Source: Arctopsyche grandis (taxonomy: Eukaryota > Arthropoda > Insecta > Trichoptera > Hydropsychidae). Taken from it: 64,000 nt of DNA. Location: positions 23,366,486 to 23,430,485 of the forward strand of contig NC_135355.1 in NCBI RefSeq assembly GCF_051622035.1, in the 5' to 3' direction. Below, in pieces: positions 1 through 11,232 of the stretch. Each line of letters starts with the position of its first letter. Position 1 is the stretch's first letter. The notes below the pieces were generated by a model that searched no databases, was not told the origin of the DNA, and worked only from the letters and a program-made list of their open reading frames with translations. The position numbers were made by a program, and so were the translations under genes.

Positions 1-72
1 AGCTTTTTGCCACCCTCCGTTTACTTCAAATTACATGGCTTGTATTTTACGATTCGGTGTTTATTCCGCAAA

Positions 73-262
73 AGGTCTGTTCATACCTATCCAGCATGAC
101 CCGTATTCTGCAGGTGTCCTTTGGTACATTCTATATGGACGTATTCATACTCCATTCGTGCATGCGCATTTATGCATTCATGCGTGTCCATATAGAATGT
201 CCTAAATAATACTGTCCGTACTTGCAGGATTCGGGTCGTGCTGGATAGTTATGAACAGACCT
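73..262. mobile_element. Foldback mini-element
   Basis: The stretch is a long imperfect palindrome. The left end AGGTCTGTTCATA is the exact reverse complement of the right end, and the arms stay complementary for roughly 70 bases around a centre rich in GCATGCGC. There is no ORF. An A-run flanks both ends, but no convincing target-site duplication is visible, so the superfamily is open. Confidence 0.6.
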
Positions 263-398
263 AAAAGCGATCCCGCCCACGTTACTTAAATCTCAATCAC
301 AGAAAATCTGCCACCCAAAAACTCCACGCGAAAAATTGTACTAAAGAGAAATCGAGTGCCAGATATTTCGTATTCGTGATTTTTATAGCAACGATTGG

Positions 399-544
399 CT
401 ACGTCCACACTACCGATATCTACACCCGATATTTACGGATTTTACCATAACCAATTCCTAAATAGCAACCACAGGTTGCAATATGGGAACTGGATATGGA
501 AAATTCTAAAATATCCAGTGTAGATATCGGTAGTGTGGACGTAG
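399..544. mobile_element. Mini-element, GTCCACAC-ended family, copy 1
   Basis: Inverted ends of about 27 bases start CTACGTCCACACTACC on both strands. The interior contains CCAATTCCTAAATAGCAACC and GGGAACTGGATATGGAAA, which recur in copy 2 at 778-902. It is non-coding. Shared ends and interior make this a repeat family; the duplication at the insertion site is not clear. Confidence 0.65.
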
Positions 545-777
545 TCATTGTCGTGCACGTGATCGCAATTTGCGGAATAATCCATTTACCGTATTTTACT
601 AGTAAGCAATTTAGTCTATTTTTTTGTCAGTATTTACATATATTAAACGGCCGGTATCCATATTTCACTATATAAGTGGTCAATATATAATTAATCGTAT
701 TAAGTATTAATGTTAAATGGTAAGTAAATCGTAGTCAGTATTAATGTTAAATGGTAAGTTTTATTTTGACGAATCGC
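545..777. other. AT-rich spacer with a 22-bp direct repeat
   Basis: No gene is seen. A 22-base segment ending in TTAAATGGTAAGT is present at 704-725 and again at 738-759. Confidence 0.6.
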
Positions 778-902
778 GCCGTCCACACACACGATATCTA
801 CTACCGATATTTCCATATCCAGTTCCCATATTGCAACATGTGGTTGCTATTTAGGAACTGGATATGGAAATATCGGTAGTTGATATCGTATGTGTGGACG
901 GC
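778..902. mobile_element. Mini-element, GTCCACAC-ended family, copy 2
   Basis: It has inverted ends GCCGTCCACAC and GTGTGGACGGC. Inside is an almost complete palindrome built from TTCCATATCCAGTTCC and its reverse complement, shared with copy 1. It is non-coding. Confidence 0.65.
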
Positions 903-1222
903 CCCAATGACCAGTATTACTGTACATAATTGTCTACATTATAGACAATTATGTAGACTCTACAAGATTGACACGATCTTGATAGACAATTATGTACATT
1001 CAACAGGCATTGCTATTTTTTTGGCAAATGTATGTATGTCAGATTTTTATACTGTCCATTTTTTATTTATACTGACATTTAATAATACAATACTGACCGT
1101 TTCTTTTAATAAAATACTGGCTGAAAACTGATTTACAAAATGACCGAAATTGATTAGAATTCTGATCATTTCATTAACCAAATTACATCAAGCTTGTTCC
1201 CCCAAACGGAATTCAAACATCA
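903..1222. other. Spacer with small inverted repeats
   Basis: Around 920-990 ATAATTGTCT and AGACAATTAT alternate in both orientations, giving several overlapping hairpins. The 83-codon frame at 880-1131 crosses this repeat and has no protein character; I do not regard it as a gene. Confidence 0.5.
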
Positions 1223-1832
1223 CATATGTACAGTGGCGGACTGGGACTGAAATCAGTGCATGCCAGGAGTCAAAGGGGGCCCCCCAGGGTTAAAAAAATT
1301 TGTCCCCCCCCCCCCCATATAACTAAATTTTCTTCTTTCCATCACGCTAAAAATCAAGGGAAAAAATTTTTTTTTTTTTCATAAATGGGAATAAACAAAT
1401 TTAGGTAAAAGAAAAATGGCAAAAGCAAAATAGATCCATAAATTACATTGTATATTTCGTTTTAACCCTTGTCCTAGGTAAATAGAATGCATCATAAAAG
1501 AATCAGGGACGTCATTTCAGCTTTTTCTTGGGCTGGCAAAGATTGGTCAAATTTAATTTTTTTTCAAAAAATCTTTTTATATCGGAATAAAAATGGAAAA
1601 TATTCTTTGAATACACCTTATTGAGTTATAAAATATGGAAAAAATAAGCTTATATTTGAAAAAATATTATGTAAAAAGCGAAAAAAGCGCCGCAGGCGAA
1701 AATTTTTTTCCAAAAATCTTCACATGGTCAACAAAAATCGACCATCAAACTGAGTCATTAAAAAACTATCAATTAACTTAATTTCTACCGACTGTCTTTT
1801 CACTTTATCTATGTTCATATGTACGTAATAAC

Positions 1833-1934
1833 TAGAGGTAGGATAGTCACAGTGCTATCCATTGTTCGTCAAACCTTTAACAATGCATTTACAACCTTTG
1901 AACAATACACGGCCCCCTCAGGCTCCGGTGACTA
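1833..1934. mobile_element. Nested mini-hAT, TAGAG-ended family
   Basis: It begins TAGAGGTAGGATAG and ends GGTGACTA, and lies between two copies of the 8-mer GTAATAAC (1825-1832 and 1935-1942). The same family, with related ends and internal ACCTTTAACAA(T/A)GCA motifs, recurs at 8188, 11233 and 14394 and, degraded, near 58500. The insertion lies inside the larger hAT element, so it is younger than that element. Confidence 0.7.
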
Positions 1935-2039
1935 GTAATAACAATAGATAAAGTTTTGTGATCATGCGAAAATTCGAACTCAGAATCGATCACTGATCAC
2001 GTTTACATAATATAGAAAAATGTGTGTGGTTCTGTCTGA

Positions 2040-2420
2040 GTGTGTGTAAAATTTCGTGAACACCCGTTAACCGAAAGTGACAGTTTACTCCTGTTAGCAG
2101 TTTACCGGATTTTTCTTCCACTATTTTAATCGACCCTTTAAATATGTCTGTTCTTCACGATTTTATGTATAATTCCTTGTATCAAGTGATGAAAATATAA
2201 TAAAAAAAATCATTAAATTTAATTAACCAAAAGTGGGATTTTTTCCTCTTAAAAAAGTAAAAAAAATTTTTACCACACCCCTGAACGTATCAAGCTGAAA
2301 ATTTATATTTTTATTCTTTATGTACTAAATTTGATGAGGTTTTGGTCAGAAAGCAATTTTATTAAATAACTAAAACTTGTTTTGGACCGAATTCGTTACA
2401 CAAGAAGTTTAAATCCATCT
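2040..2420. repeat. Dispersed CCGGAAGT-type repeat, copy 1
   Basis: The segment shares ordered blocks with 16290-16735 and 23848-24600: a GAAGT/AAAGT-GGCAGTTTACTC-like block, GTGGGATTTTTTCCTC, then GCTGAAAATTTATAT. The family is unclassified. This copy sits inside the 1231-3539 element. Confidence 0.6.
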
Positions 2421-3547
2421 CATTCGTTGTTTTGTGAGATAATGGACGTCTGCAAATAAAATAAAAATAAAAGAAATAAAATCATTTGTGATCGAACCGA
2501 TTCAGTAAAATATTAATTTAAAACATTTCTTGAAAACAAAAAATATACGAACTTTCGGAAAAATAAACGTTACACATCTGTTTTTGAGACAAAATAAAGT
2601 AAAGGGGACCTTTCTAACGATTCGCTTCATAGGATGGACAAATTTTACCCAAAGCATACCACTTAAAAACCAAAATATGCTTTGAAATAATATTTTTTTT
2701 TTCAAAGCACATTGCAGCGATTATTTTATTAGTTACCCAAAAGTAACATACACAAGAAATAAACGTAGTATTCATAGATCCATAGTATCCCATTAATCAT
2801 TAAATTCATAATATTTTCTAAATTCACAATATTCCTTAATTTAGGGGGGCGAGTACCCCCTATGCCCCCCCCCCCAAATTACGTCCCTGAAAACGATGCA
2901 TAATATTTTCAATTAAATGTTAATCGAAAATCGGGATTTTGGGGAAGGGGCCCCTATCCTATATTTCTATAAACATGGATGTGTCTAGATTAGGAATAGA
3001 TTTTATATTCGGAAACTGTTTACAATTGTGTATTTAAATCTTACTATATCGTCGAAGTATAATCAAATGTTATTTCGAAAGTATGAAGTAAATTTAAATA
3101 GCTGGTTGATGATGAATCGTCCTAACAAAATTGGTTTAAGCAATTCAGTTTATATTATTCACGGAAATTTGTTTATTACCATTTTTATTTCAGTAGGTAG
3201 TTGTTACATAGGTATTGGTATATACATAATATTGACGTTGGAAATGGGCCCGGCAAAAGGGCCCACGCCAATGTTGAAACTTACATTTCGAGCCTAATAA
3301 AAAAAGTTAACCAATCCTTGGGCTGTTAAAGCAGGTATTAGTTGTTTTTGTATATCGTAAGAAATTTGTTTTGTTGAAATACACAAACTTTAGGTCCCAA
3401 AGTGCAATATCCTATAAATTTTTACACACGTGAAATAGATAAAAAGTTATTTAATTTTACTGAGGGCCCATATTTTCTAACAGAACGTGGGGCCCACATG
3501 CCATCGGGCATGTTCGCTTGTATGGCCAGTCCGCCACTGCATATGTA

Positions 3548-3914
3548 CATATTTTAATAGCTGTGGATGTTTATCTATTATACCGAAAAATAATTAAGTT
3601 TGATCATTTTTTTACATACCCATGGTAAGCTTATGATTATAAATAAAATATGGTAGTATTGTATAGGGAACGACATAGTAATTTATTTGAATGGTAGGAA
3701 AGGAGTGATGCGATACCAATTAACACTTTTGTATCTTGTGTAGATTGTATTTTGTGTAGAGTGGTGTCCACTCGCAAGAAGAGGCGGAAAAACTGAATAA
3801 TACTGTGGGGACCCTACGACATGGTCGAAACTGGGTTGCCATCCTGCAAACTGGTACCAATTCGTGTATGTTGGTGGATCCCATTTTATTTCATTTCACT
3901 CCTACCGTCTACGT
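3548..3914. other. Spacer, nothing recognised
   Basis: No ORF, RNA or repeat structure is evident between the hAT element and the LINE. Confidence 0.4.
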
Positions 3915-3940
3915 AATACTACATATCATCATCATCATCA

Positions 3941-6898
3941 TCATTTACAGCCATTCGCCATCCACTGCTGGATGAAGGCCTCTCCAACACGCTTCCACTC
4001 GTCTCTGTTTTGCGCAACACTCATCCATCTCATTCCGCACATTTTCCTAATTTCGTTCACCCATCTTCCTTGCGGTCTTCCTTTTACTCTTTTGCCTTCT
4101 CTCGGGTACCATTCAAGCACTTCTTTTGTCCACCTTTCGTCCATCCTCCTAGCTACGTGACCCGCCCATTGCCATTTCAATCTCTTCACTCTATCCACTA
4201 TGTCCACTACCCTTGTCATATTTCTCACCCACGTGTTCCGCTTCCTGTCTTTCCTCGTTATGCCAAGCATACAGCGTTCCATACTTCTTTGAGTGCATTG
4301 GATTTTATTTTGCATCTTGGCGTTCAGTGTCCAAGTTTCACATCCATACGTCATCACTGGCAAAACGCATTGATCAAAGATCCTTTTCTTCAGGCAGAGT
4401 GGCATTTTTGATTTAAAAACAGCATTCATCCGTCCAAATGCACTCCACCCTAATTTCATACGTCTCTTTATCTCTTCATTTTTACTACCAGACATGTCAA
4501 TTATTTGACCTAAATATAAATAATTATTTACTACTTCTACTGGTTTATCATCTAAGGGGATGCTATCAGGCATGCAATAACTATTGAACATTAGTTTAGT
4601 CTTATCTACGTTAATTTTTAATCCTACTTTTCTACTTTCCCTGTCCAGCTGTGTTAGTCTGATAAGTAGGTCAGCTGAATCACGAGCTACTAAAACTATA
4701 TCGTCTGCGAACCGAAGGTGACTCAAAAAGCGACCATTGATGCTTACTCCGGCTGTATCCCAATCCAATTTCCTGAAAACTCCCTCAAGCACCGCATTGA
4801 ATAACTTGGGCGAGATTGTATCTCCTTGTCTTACTCCTTTTCCTATGCTAAATCTATCTGTACCTGAAAAAATTTTAACCGAAGCTGTGGCATTCTTATA
4901 TATTGCAGCTAACAGTCCCACATAGGGTTCCGGCACTCCCTGTGTTTTTAGAGCGTTAAGTACTGCATTATGACTAACTGTATCGAAGGCTTTCTCATAA
5001 TCGACGAAACCTAGGCACAATGGCCGTTGATATTCGTTGGCGCGCTCGATTAGTTCGCCAACTACTTGGAGGTGGTCCATTGTGCTGAAATTTGCCCTAA
5101 ACCCTGCCTGCTCTATAGGTTGGTTCTCGTCGAGGATATTTTTCAGCCTTTCTGTAATAACCTTCGTGAAGAGCTTGTAGACCGCTGAAAGTAGACTAAT
5201 GGGTCGGTAGTTCTTGATATCGCTTTTGTCGCCTTTTTTGTGTATTAAAATGATAGTTGCGTTATTCCATCCTTCTGGTATAGCTTGGTTCTGGATGCAT
5301 TTGCTGAAAAGCCTAGCTAAGATATTAATTAGGGGGGGGCCGCCACATTTTAGTAAGTCAATGGGAATATTATCTTCCCCTGGGGTTTTACCGTTCTTTG
5401 CAGTTTTTAGCGCGGCCTCTACTTCGCTAGGCAATACTGCAGGAACCCTTTGGCCGTGTGTCGATTCCAGAGCGGGGAATTGGCCGTTGTCGTTCTCGTA
5501 TAGTTTTGCATAGAACGTGTAAACTCTGTCTATGATTTCTTCTCTATTCCTAATTATTACTCCGCTCTCTGATCTGATTGCGATCATTTGGTTTTTGCCT
5601 AAGAAAAGATCCTGTTTGCACTTTTTCAGGCTACGGTTATTCTTAATGGTATTTTCTATTAGCTTGCTGTTAAAATCCCTGACATCCCTGACTATTCTCT
5701 TTTTAATTTCCTTATTTACTAGATTGTATTCTTGCTTATTATTATCCCTATCTAAATTCCTTTTATGCTTAATTAGGTTTTTTGTTTCCGCTGAAATTTT
5801 GCTTAATTTAATCTGTTTCCTGAATCCACCTAATTTCTTACCTGTTGAGGTTAGAACCGAACTAATTACAGTGTTCAATTCCTCGATGTCTGCTTCTGGG
5901 TTTAATTTCCCGTATCGATTTCCAAGTTCGAGTTCGAATTCCTTTTTCCTAGACCTTAGTTGAGCGAAATCTGGAGAGTTACTGCATCCTTTTATTAATT
6001 TCCTACGTTCGCAATTTATATTAATGGCCATCTTGGCACGGACTAATCTGTGATCGCTACCTATATCTACTTTACTTAAAACACTAACGTCTTTAACGGA
6101 GTGCAGGGCATTTGTTAGGATGAAATCGATCTCGTTTCTGTCTCCTTTAGGACTCTCCCAAGTCCACTTATTGTTGGTGTTTTTCCTGAAAAATGAATTA
6201 GTGATAAAGAGCCTGTTGTGTTCTGCGAATTCTATGAGGCGATCGCCTCTGTCGTTTCTTTGGCCGGTACCAAAATTGCCTACTGCTCTTTCTGTATTTG
6301 CCTTTTGTCCTATTTTTGCGTTAAAGTCGCCCATGATTATTTTAAAGTGGTGACGGCTATTATCGTATGCGTCCTGTATTTTTTCGTAGAAGTCTTCTAT
6401 TTCCTCGTCTGGGTGGCTAGATGTGGGGGCGTACACTTGGAAGATTTGACAAGTGTACCTGCTCGAGATTCTTAATACTATATAGCATATACGTTCCGAT
6501 ATGTCGCTTATTTCTATAATATTTCTTTCTATTCTCTTATTGATAAGAAACCCTACTCCTCCTATTCTACCATTTGGTAGCCCTCTCCAGTAGAGACAGT
6601 TACCACTTTTTAGGATTATTTGGTTTTGCTGTTTTCGTCTTACTTCACTAAGTCCTATTATATCCCATTTGATATTTTCTAATTCATTCTCTAATGCAAG
6701 CACACTTCCTTCACTCGATAACGTTCTTACATTGTACGTGGCTAAATACAGGTTTCTATTAGCTAAGCTATCATCCATCGTCACTCTTACCTTGTTGGAG
6801 GTTTGGATATTATTTTTCTCGCATTTATCCAAGATGTGTTGAGAAAAAGGCGGTACTTGAGAGAGATTTCCATTCAAGGAGTGAGTTCTTACCGCCAT
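3941..6898 (-). CDS. Endonuclease-reverse transcriptase of an RTE-type LINE
   Basis: This intact 985-residue frame should nick target DNA and copy the LINE RNA into the chromosome. The AP-like endonuclease covers about residues 45-285, with TYNVRTL, GLSEVRR, GDFNAKIG, RNEIDFILTN and the catalytic GSDHRLV. The reverse transcriptase follows at about 480-800, with GKTPGEDNIP, the RPISLL block, FVDYEKAFDTV, GVRQGDTISP and the active site FADDIVLVA near residue 730. A C-terminal tail has CETWTL and GHVARR. The length fits RTE ORF2 proteins, and there is no internal stop. The ATG at 6898 is the first in frame; a slightly different start is possible. Intactness suggests a recent insertion and a possible source of trans-acting RT for SINEs, though that is inference. 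Confidence 0.93.
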   Translation of the reverse strand: MAVRTHSLNGNLSQVPPFSQHILDKCEKNNIQTSNKVRVTMDDSLANRNLYLATYNVRTLSSEGSVLALENELENIKWDIIGLSEVRRKQQNQIILKSGNCLYWRGLPNGRIGGVGFLINKRIERNIIEISDISERICYIVLRISSRYTCQIFQVYAPTSSHPDEEIEDFYEKIQDAYDNSRHHFKIIMGDFNAKIGQKANTERAVGNFGTGQRNDRGDRLIEFAEHNRLFITNSFFRKNTNNKWTWESPKGDRNEIDFILTNALHSVKDVSVLSKVDIGSDHRLVRAKMAININCERRKLIKGCSNSPDFAQLRSRKKEFELELGNRYGKLNPEADIEELNTVISSVLTSTGKKLGGFRKQIKLSKISAETKNLIKHKRNLDRDNNKQEYNLVNKEIKKRIVRDVRDFNSKLIENTIKNNRSLKKCKQDLFLGKNQMIAIRSESGVIIRNREEIIDRVYTFYAKLYENDNGQFPALESTHGQRVPAVLPSEVEAALKTAKNGKTPGEDNIPIDLLKCGGPPLINILARLFSKCIQNQAIPEGWNNATIILIHKKGDKSDIKNYRPISLLSAVYKLFTKVITERLKNILDENQPIEQAGFRANFSTMDHLQVVGELIERANEYQRPLCLGFVDYEKAFDTVSHNAVLNALKTQGVPEPYVGLLAAIYKNATASVKIFSGTDRFSIGKGVRQGDTISPKLFNAVLEGVFRKLDWDTAGVSINGRFLSHLRFADDIVLVARDSADLLIRLTQLDRESRKVGLKINVDKTKLMFNSYCMPDSIPLDDKPVEVVNNYLYLGQIIDMSGSKNEEIKRRMKLGWSAFGRMNAVFKSKMPLCLKKRIFDQCVLPVMTYGCETWTLNAKMQNKIQCTQRSMERCMLGITRKDRKRNTWVRNMTRVVDIVDRVKRLKWQWAGHVARRMDERWTKEVLEWYPREGKRVKGRPQGRWVNEIRKMCGMRWMSVAQNRDEWKRVGEAFIQQWMANGCK

Positions 6899-6949
6899 AG
6901 ACTCTTCTCTGTGGTCAGCTTTGACAGATAGTCATCCTAGGTATCACTT

Positions 6950-7616
6950 GGATCACTTATGAGTTATTACATGCCATTTAACAGGGTTACTTTGTAAGTG
7001 AAAGTAGTTAGTTATGATAATAATAGATTAGCAATTGTTATACTACTTTTTTATAGATCTTTATCGTGAGACGCCTCTTTGAAGACAACGGATTTATATA
7101 TGTGAGTGCGGTTTGCAATTTAATATTTTAATAATAACTTTAGTAAAGAATATAAAATTACACGAATTACTTTAATATAATTTAAATATGAAAAAGAACT
7201 GATAGACAGTTGGGAAACACCGTTTCTGTTTGCTATTATTCTATTAAGTAAAGTTCGTTAAAGATTTTTGGCTGGAAGCAATTATGTGGAAGATTTATTG
7301 CTTCTGTGGGACCGACTGAAGGACCCTTTTTTTGTATTCAGGTAAGGAGATGTATCTCGTTCGTATATTCTTTTGCTCAGATTTGACACAAAAATTAGCA
7401 CAAAATTTTTCGAAATAACTGATATAAAACCGCTTTTTACGACCGATTTGCTGTTTATTTTTACACTTAAATTATACTAGGATGCAATTAGTAAAATAAG
7501 TGATTAGATGGTTAAGTTTTTAGATTAAATTTCGTGCAATAGCCGGGTTTAAGCGAGTAATAGCGGGAAGAACGCAGAAGCACGTCTTCCCCGCATGACA
7601 CGAAAGACCGAACTCC
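6950..7616. other. Probable LINE 5' leader or flank
   Basis: AT-rich and without a coherent ORF. It is assigned to the LINE only if the duplication at 7617-7628 is real. Confidence 0.35.
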
Positions 7617-7619
7617 AAT

Positions 7620-7803
<184 letters not shown>

Positions 7804-7859
7804 AGATTCCACGGGAAACCATGATCTTGCTTAGTTCGTATTTTTTAATATACATAATA

Positions 7860-8110
7860 TGTTTTTATTGTTTATTAAAACCGGTTCTGTAGAGTTGGAT
7901 TCGGAGTCGTGGCTTTTTTCCAGAGTCTAGCTTGTATTTGTATTTTTAGCACCTATTTTTTTTTGGAAGAAGCTTCTGATTGGGATGCTTAAACTTAATC
8001 GAATAATAACGAATAATCGATTTGATTAAGATTCATGATATAGTTCATTAAAGTTCCTGACCAGGCCAGATCTGAGGGGAGGGGGGATGTCCTTGTGGAG
8101 TCGGAGTCAT
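7860..8110. other. Degraded hAT-like fragment and spacer
   Basis: CTGTAGAGTTGGATTCGGAG near 7885 and a TGTGGAGTCGGAGTC-like block near 8093 resemble the ends of the element at 18259-19061. They are too diverged to delimit. Nothing else is seen here. Confidence 0.35.
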
Positions 8111-8187
8111 TTAGAATCGAGTGAATCAGATCTATAACAGTCAGCAGTCAAAACGAAGTATCAGTAAAGTTTATGTGAGTGATGATT

Positions 8188-8336
8188 AATGGGCGGATAG
8201 GAAGCGTGCCGTTCATTGTTAATTGTTCGCTATGCTTTGTTAAATTTTATGAAGAACCTTTTTTTGCACTCTAGCTTTGTAAATAGACCCAAAATGCCCT
8301 GATTCCTGGAAAAAGCACGCTTTCTATCCGCCCTTT
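8188..8336. mobile_element. Mini-hAT, TAGAG-ended family
   Basis: The inverted ends are TAATGGGCGGATAG and, on the other strand, TAAAGGGCGGATAG, followed by AAGCGTGC on both arms. The flanks repeat GTGATGAT (8180-8187 and 8338-8345, with one base of ambiguity because the preceding A also matches, making 9). The interior, with TTTGTAAATAGACCCAAAA and GATTCCTGGAAAAAGCACGC, matches the 11233-11474 copy. It is non-coding. Confidence 0.75.
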
Positions 8337-8345
8337 AGTGATGAT

Positions 8346-8676
8346 AGTTTTGAATAACAGAGTGAAGGTAATATAAGAAGAGGTTAGTAAATAATGTTTG
8401 TACATAAAAAATGAAATCGCGCGATTTGTTGTCCGTATATATCCGTCATAGCTTTTCCGACAATCCAATATATAATATAAATGGTCTTACATACATTGAA
8501 AAAAAAATAAGAGGCTTGTAAAAAATGGAAAAGAAAATTCAATTGGAAATTTTTAATTTTTAAAATCAGAGCCGGAATCATAGTCGTTTTTTAACGACTA
8601 TAGCAATGACAAAACTCTACATACACTATTGAATATCATGACAATACATAGATATGAATATGAGAAAATATAAATA
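8346..8676. other. Spacer downstream of the secreted-protein gene
   Basis: AT-rich. No canonical AATAAA in the sense of the minus-strand gene was found here, so its polyadenylation site is unresolved. No other feature is seen. Confidence 0.4.
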
Positions 8677-10567
8677 TCAATTCTGCTTTTTATGGGATTT
8701 TTGCATTCTTTTCTTAGGCTTTGGCATCGGCTTTAAATCTGCTACAACGAAAACGCAAAATACCATTCCAGATTTCGTGTAATATTCAAGGGTTAATTGT
8801 ATTCTCGCGAAAACAAAATTGTCGGTAGCTATTGAACGCGCCCATTTCGTAATATCCCATTGATTCATTGTATAATTTCCCTGAAAAAAAGCACTTATTA
8901 AAAATAAAATTATAATAATGTACAACGTAAATATATTTTAATTAAGTTAAATATAATTAATTATAGTGTCATACATTAGACCTGTTTAACTGTTTTGGGC
9001 CATAGGGCTGCAAAAAAATTTTTTCAGACATTTTTAGGACCGAAAAATATATTTTATTTCTATTTTAGAAAATTTACTTAAATAATAATATACTAATCAG
9101 TTTTTTACAGGTAACCAAAAATACGCTCCACGGATCGCATGTTAAACAGGGCTGATGTTTATTATTTCATATGTACATACATACATATGTACATATATGC
9201 AATGTACGAAGCAACAATTTTCACCTGTTTTATATTACAATTATCGGGAGAGAAAAAAAGCTTTAACGGAACTGAAAGTAATATGTCATTGCAGGGATCA
9301 GCACTTGTTCTGTGGAGTGTTTGGCTATAACGTCCGTCCTTTTTTATTAAAACCGGTACAAGTTTTGACTGAAAATCAATTTTTACACAAATATATAAAC
9401 ATACTTTGAAAAAAATTACAAAAAGAAAAAAAATGGAAATAAAACCCTAAAATATGTAATACTAGTTGTTATACCCGGCTTCGCTCAGTATTTGTTAAAA
9501 CATGTCTTCGCTTAAACATGGCGAATCTAATTGTAAATATTCATTTGTTATTTTAGTAAATTTATCATATCGAATCGTCGTCATATAAACTTTGATTTGT
9601 TTTTCGATTACCAACACACCTTACATACATACATACATACATACATACACAGTCTCTTTCGAAATTATATATTATTTCAAGATCGTTGAATGTACATACA
9701 TACATATGTATATGTACATATATTTTTCAATTTAGTACTTAATAATTACAGAAGAATTGTATTCGAATTCAGTGGTTCAAATTTAATAAGATTGATTATT
9801 CGTAATCAGTACAGGTTTGATAAAATTAATGAATTGTATCTTGAAATATTTCGGCGTTAATATTTTTAGCCATAGTCGATACAAAATAAAGGAAAAACGG
9901 AAATTCTAGAAAATAAATAAATCTATAGGACAGAGCAGTGAAATAAAATACTGTCCTCTTAAATAAAGGACGTACATATGTATGGTCAGCGTAATTATAA
10001 CCGATTAAATATTTCAGATCAGAGTTCATTTTCCTCTGAATTTGAATTAAAATTATATTAATTTCAAATATATGCAGCATATAATAATATATAAATATAT
10101 GCAAATATAAAAGAGGTGGAACAATTATTTTTGATGATTTTTTGTTGGTGTCAATTTTAATGTTTTAATTAAATATGAATTAATAAATATATTATAAATT
10201 CATGTTATTTAAATAGCTAACCTTGATTACTTTGATTGTTTCAGGTAAGTAGAATATCCCTGAAATTTCTTCGTGGGTTTCATTCATTTTATTTGCTTCA
10301 ATATCATATTTAATGAAAGCGTTTGAATCTATCGGTTCTTTTATTGCGATACATTCAGTAAGAAGTCTAATTGCTATAATATATTTTCCCTTGAAGAAAA
10401 AATTTAAATATTAATTTAAATGTTTTGTTCTGTAAAACACCAGTCAAACTTACAAAACCAGGCTTTGGAAGATCCACTGTCAGCAGTTGTTCTCTTGTGA
10501 GATCACATTTAATAAATATCATCGAATTATATAATGCCAAGAACAAAACAAAATGTAGAATACGCAT
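8677..10567 (-). CDS. Predicted secreted protein, four-exon gene
   Basis: A spliced reading frame, read right to left. Exon 1 is 10567-10454 (38 codons, GTAAGT donor). Exon 2 is 10389-10222 (56 codons, TTCTTCAAG acceptor, GTTAGC donor). A short exon 3 at 10035-9976 (20 codons, CAAATTCAG acceptor, GTACGT donor) is plausible but optional. The last exon is 8880-8677 (acceptor TTTTTTTCAG, stop at 8677). Every junction falls between codons, giving about 181 residues without a stop. The protein starts MRILHFVLFLALYNSMIFIK, a typical signal peptide. The mature part has N-glycosylation sequons NET and NYT and a basic KPKKRMQKSHKK tail. No family was recognised; it should be extracellular. Intron 1 is 64 bp; the last intron carries a Helitron-like fragment. 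Confidence 0.68.
9466..9675 (-). mobile_element. Helitron-like fragment in intron 3
   Basis: On the minus strand the segment runs from TTTCGAAAGAGACT to GCGAAGCCGGGTATAAC and ends ACTAGT. The same start and end occur at 30421-30592, 32985-33180 and 55330-55551. A GC-rich hairpin-like end with CTAG next to T is a Helitron hallmark; the assignment is by these ends only. Confidence 0.5.
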
Positions 10568-10856
10568 GATTATACCAATATACCTTCCAGATATGTAACT
10601 TCTACAATTGTAATTTTTTTACTGACATATATCATATAATATGTATTACTAGCATATCAAGAGTCATAATCATTTAAACGAAATTATTGCAAATTAAACT
10701 TACATTTTAATACAGGATGTACATTTGTATGTGAATTGTATTTATAAATATACGTCATTATGCATCATTAATAGTTCATTTGGATTAATTTTTGAGTCTG
10801 ATATGTATAATAAAACACAAATAAAAATCTTTATCGTTAAATACCACATTCATGTG
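10568..10856. other. Upstream flank of the secreted-protein gene
   Basis: AT-rich. On the minus strand GGTATATTGGTATAATC lies within 20 bases of the ATG, so a TATA box at proper spacing is not obvious. No other gene is seen. Confidence 0.35.
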
Positions 10857-11232
10857 TAGGGATCCCAATGGAATATTCGAATATTCGAGTATTCGAATTA
10901 TTCGTCTGATTTTTCAGTCATTCGTTATTCGAATATTTCATCAACTATTCGAATATTATTCGTGTACATATTATGTATATATTTTGCAAAAAAGTTATTT
11001 TTTTAAAACATTTCGCGATCTTACAATATTTCGCGATCTTACAATATTTCGCGATCTTACAATACATATAAATTTATATCATATTCGTATACACAAGTGT
11101 GTACATCATGCGTGTGCAAGTATTATATGTACATACATATATTCGTCGATTGAATGCCACGTGCCGATTCTTAGAATTCTTCCCGAAAGTATAAAACAGA
11201 ACGAATGAAAGACGTAATAAGACGGTAATAAC

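Larger units (their letters stand above)
1231..3539. mobile_element. Non-autonomous hAT-type transposon, 2.3 kb
   Basis: The 14-base terminal inverted repeats CAGTGGCGGACTGG begin at 1231 and end at 3539. They are bordered by a perfect 8-bp duplication, CATATGTA, at 1223-1230 and 3540-3547. CAGTGG-type ends plus an 8-bp duplication are the standard signature of the hAT superfamily. No transposase frame survives; the longest frame (3028-3297) looks fortuitous. The interior holds a nested mini-hAT (1833-1934), a copy of a CCGGAAGT-type dispersed repeat (about 2040-2420), and G/C homopolymer stretches near 1275-1316 and 2844-2875. Confidence 0.85.
3927..7616 (-). mobile_element. RTE-type LINE, apparently full length
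   Basis: A minus-strand non-LTR retrotransposon. Its 3' end is a (TGA)n tail (3927-3943) that merges with the ORF stop codon, so there is essentially no 3' UTR, a habit of RTE-type elements. The 5' limit is less sure. The 12-mer AATACTACATAT occurs directly outside the tail (3915-3926) and again at 7617-7628; if this is the target-site duplication, the element is about 3.7 kb with a 0.7-kb 5' leader. Similar AT-rich words are common in this DNA, so the 5' end may be closer to 6900-7000. Confidence 0.6.

Noticed and set aside
3864..6475. Plus-strand ORFs antisense to the RTE LINE
   Set aside because: Shadows of the minus-strand endonuclease-RT frame.
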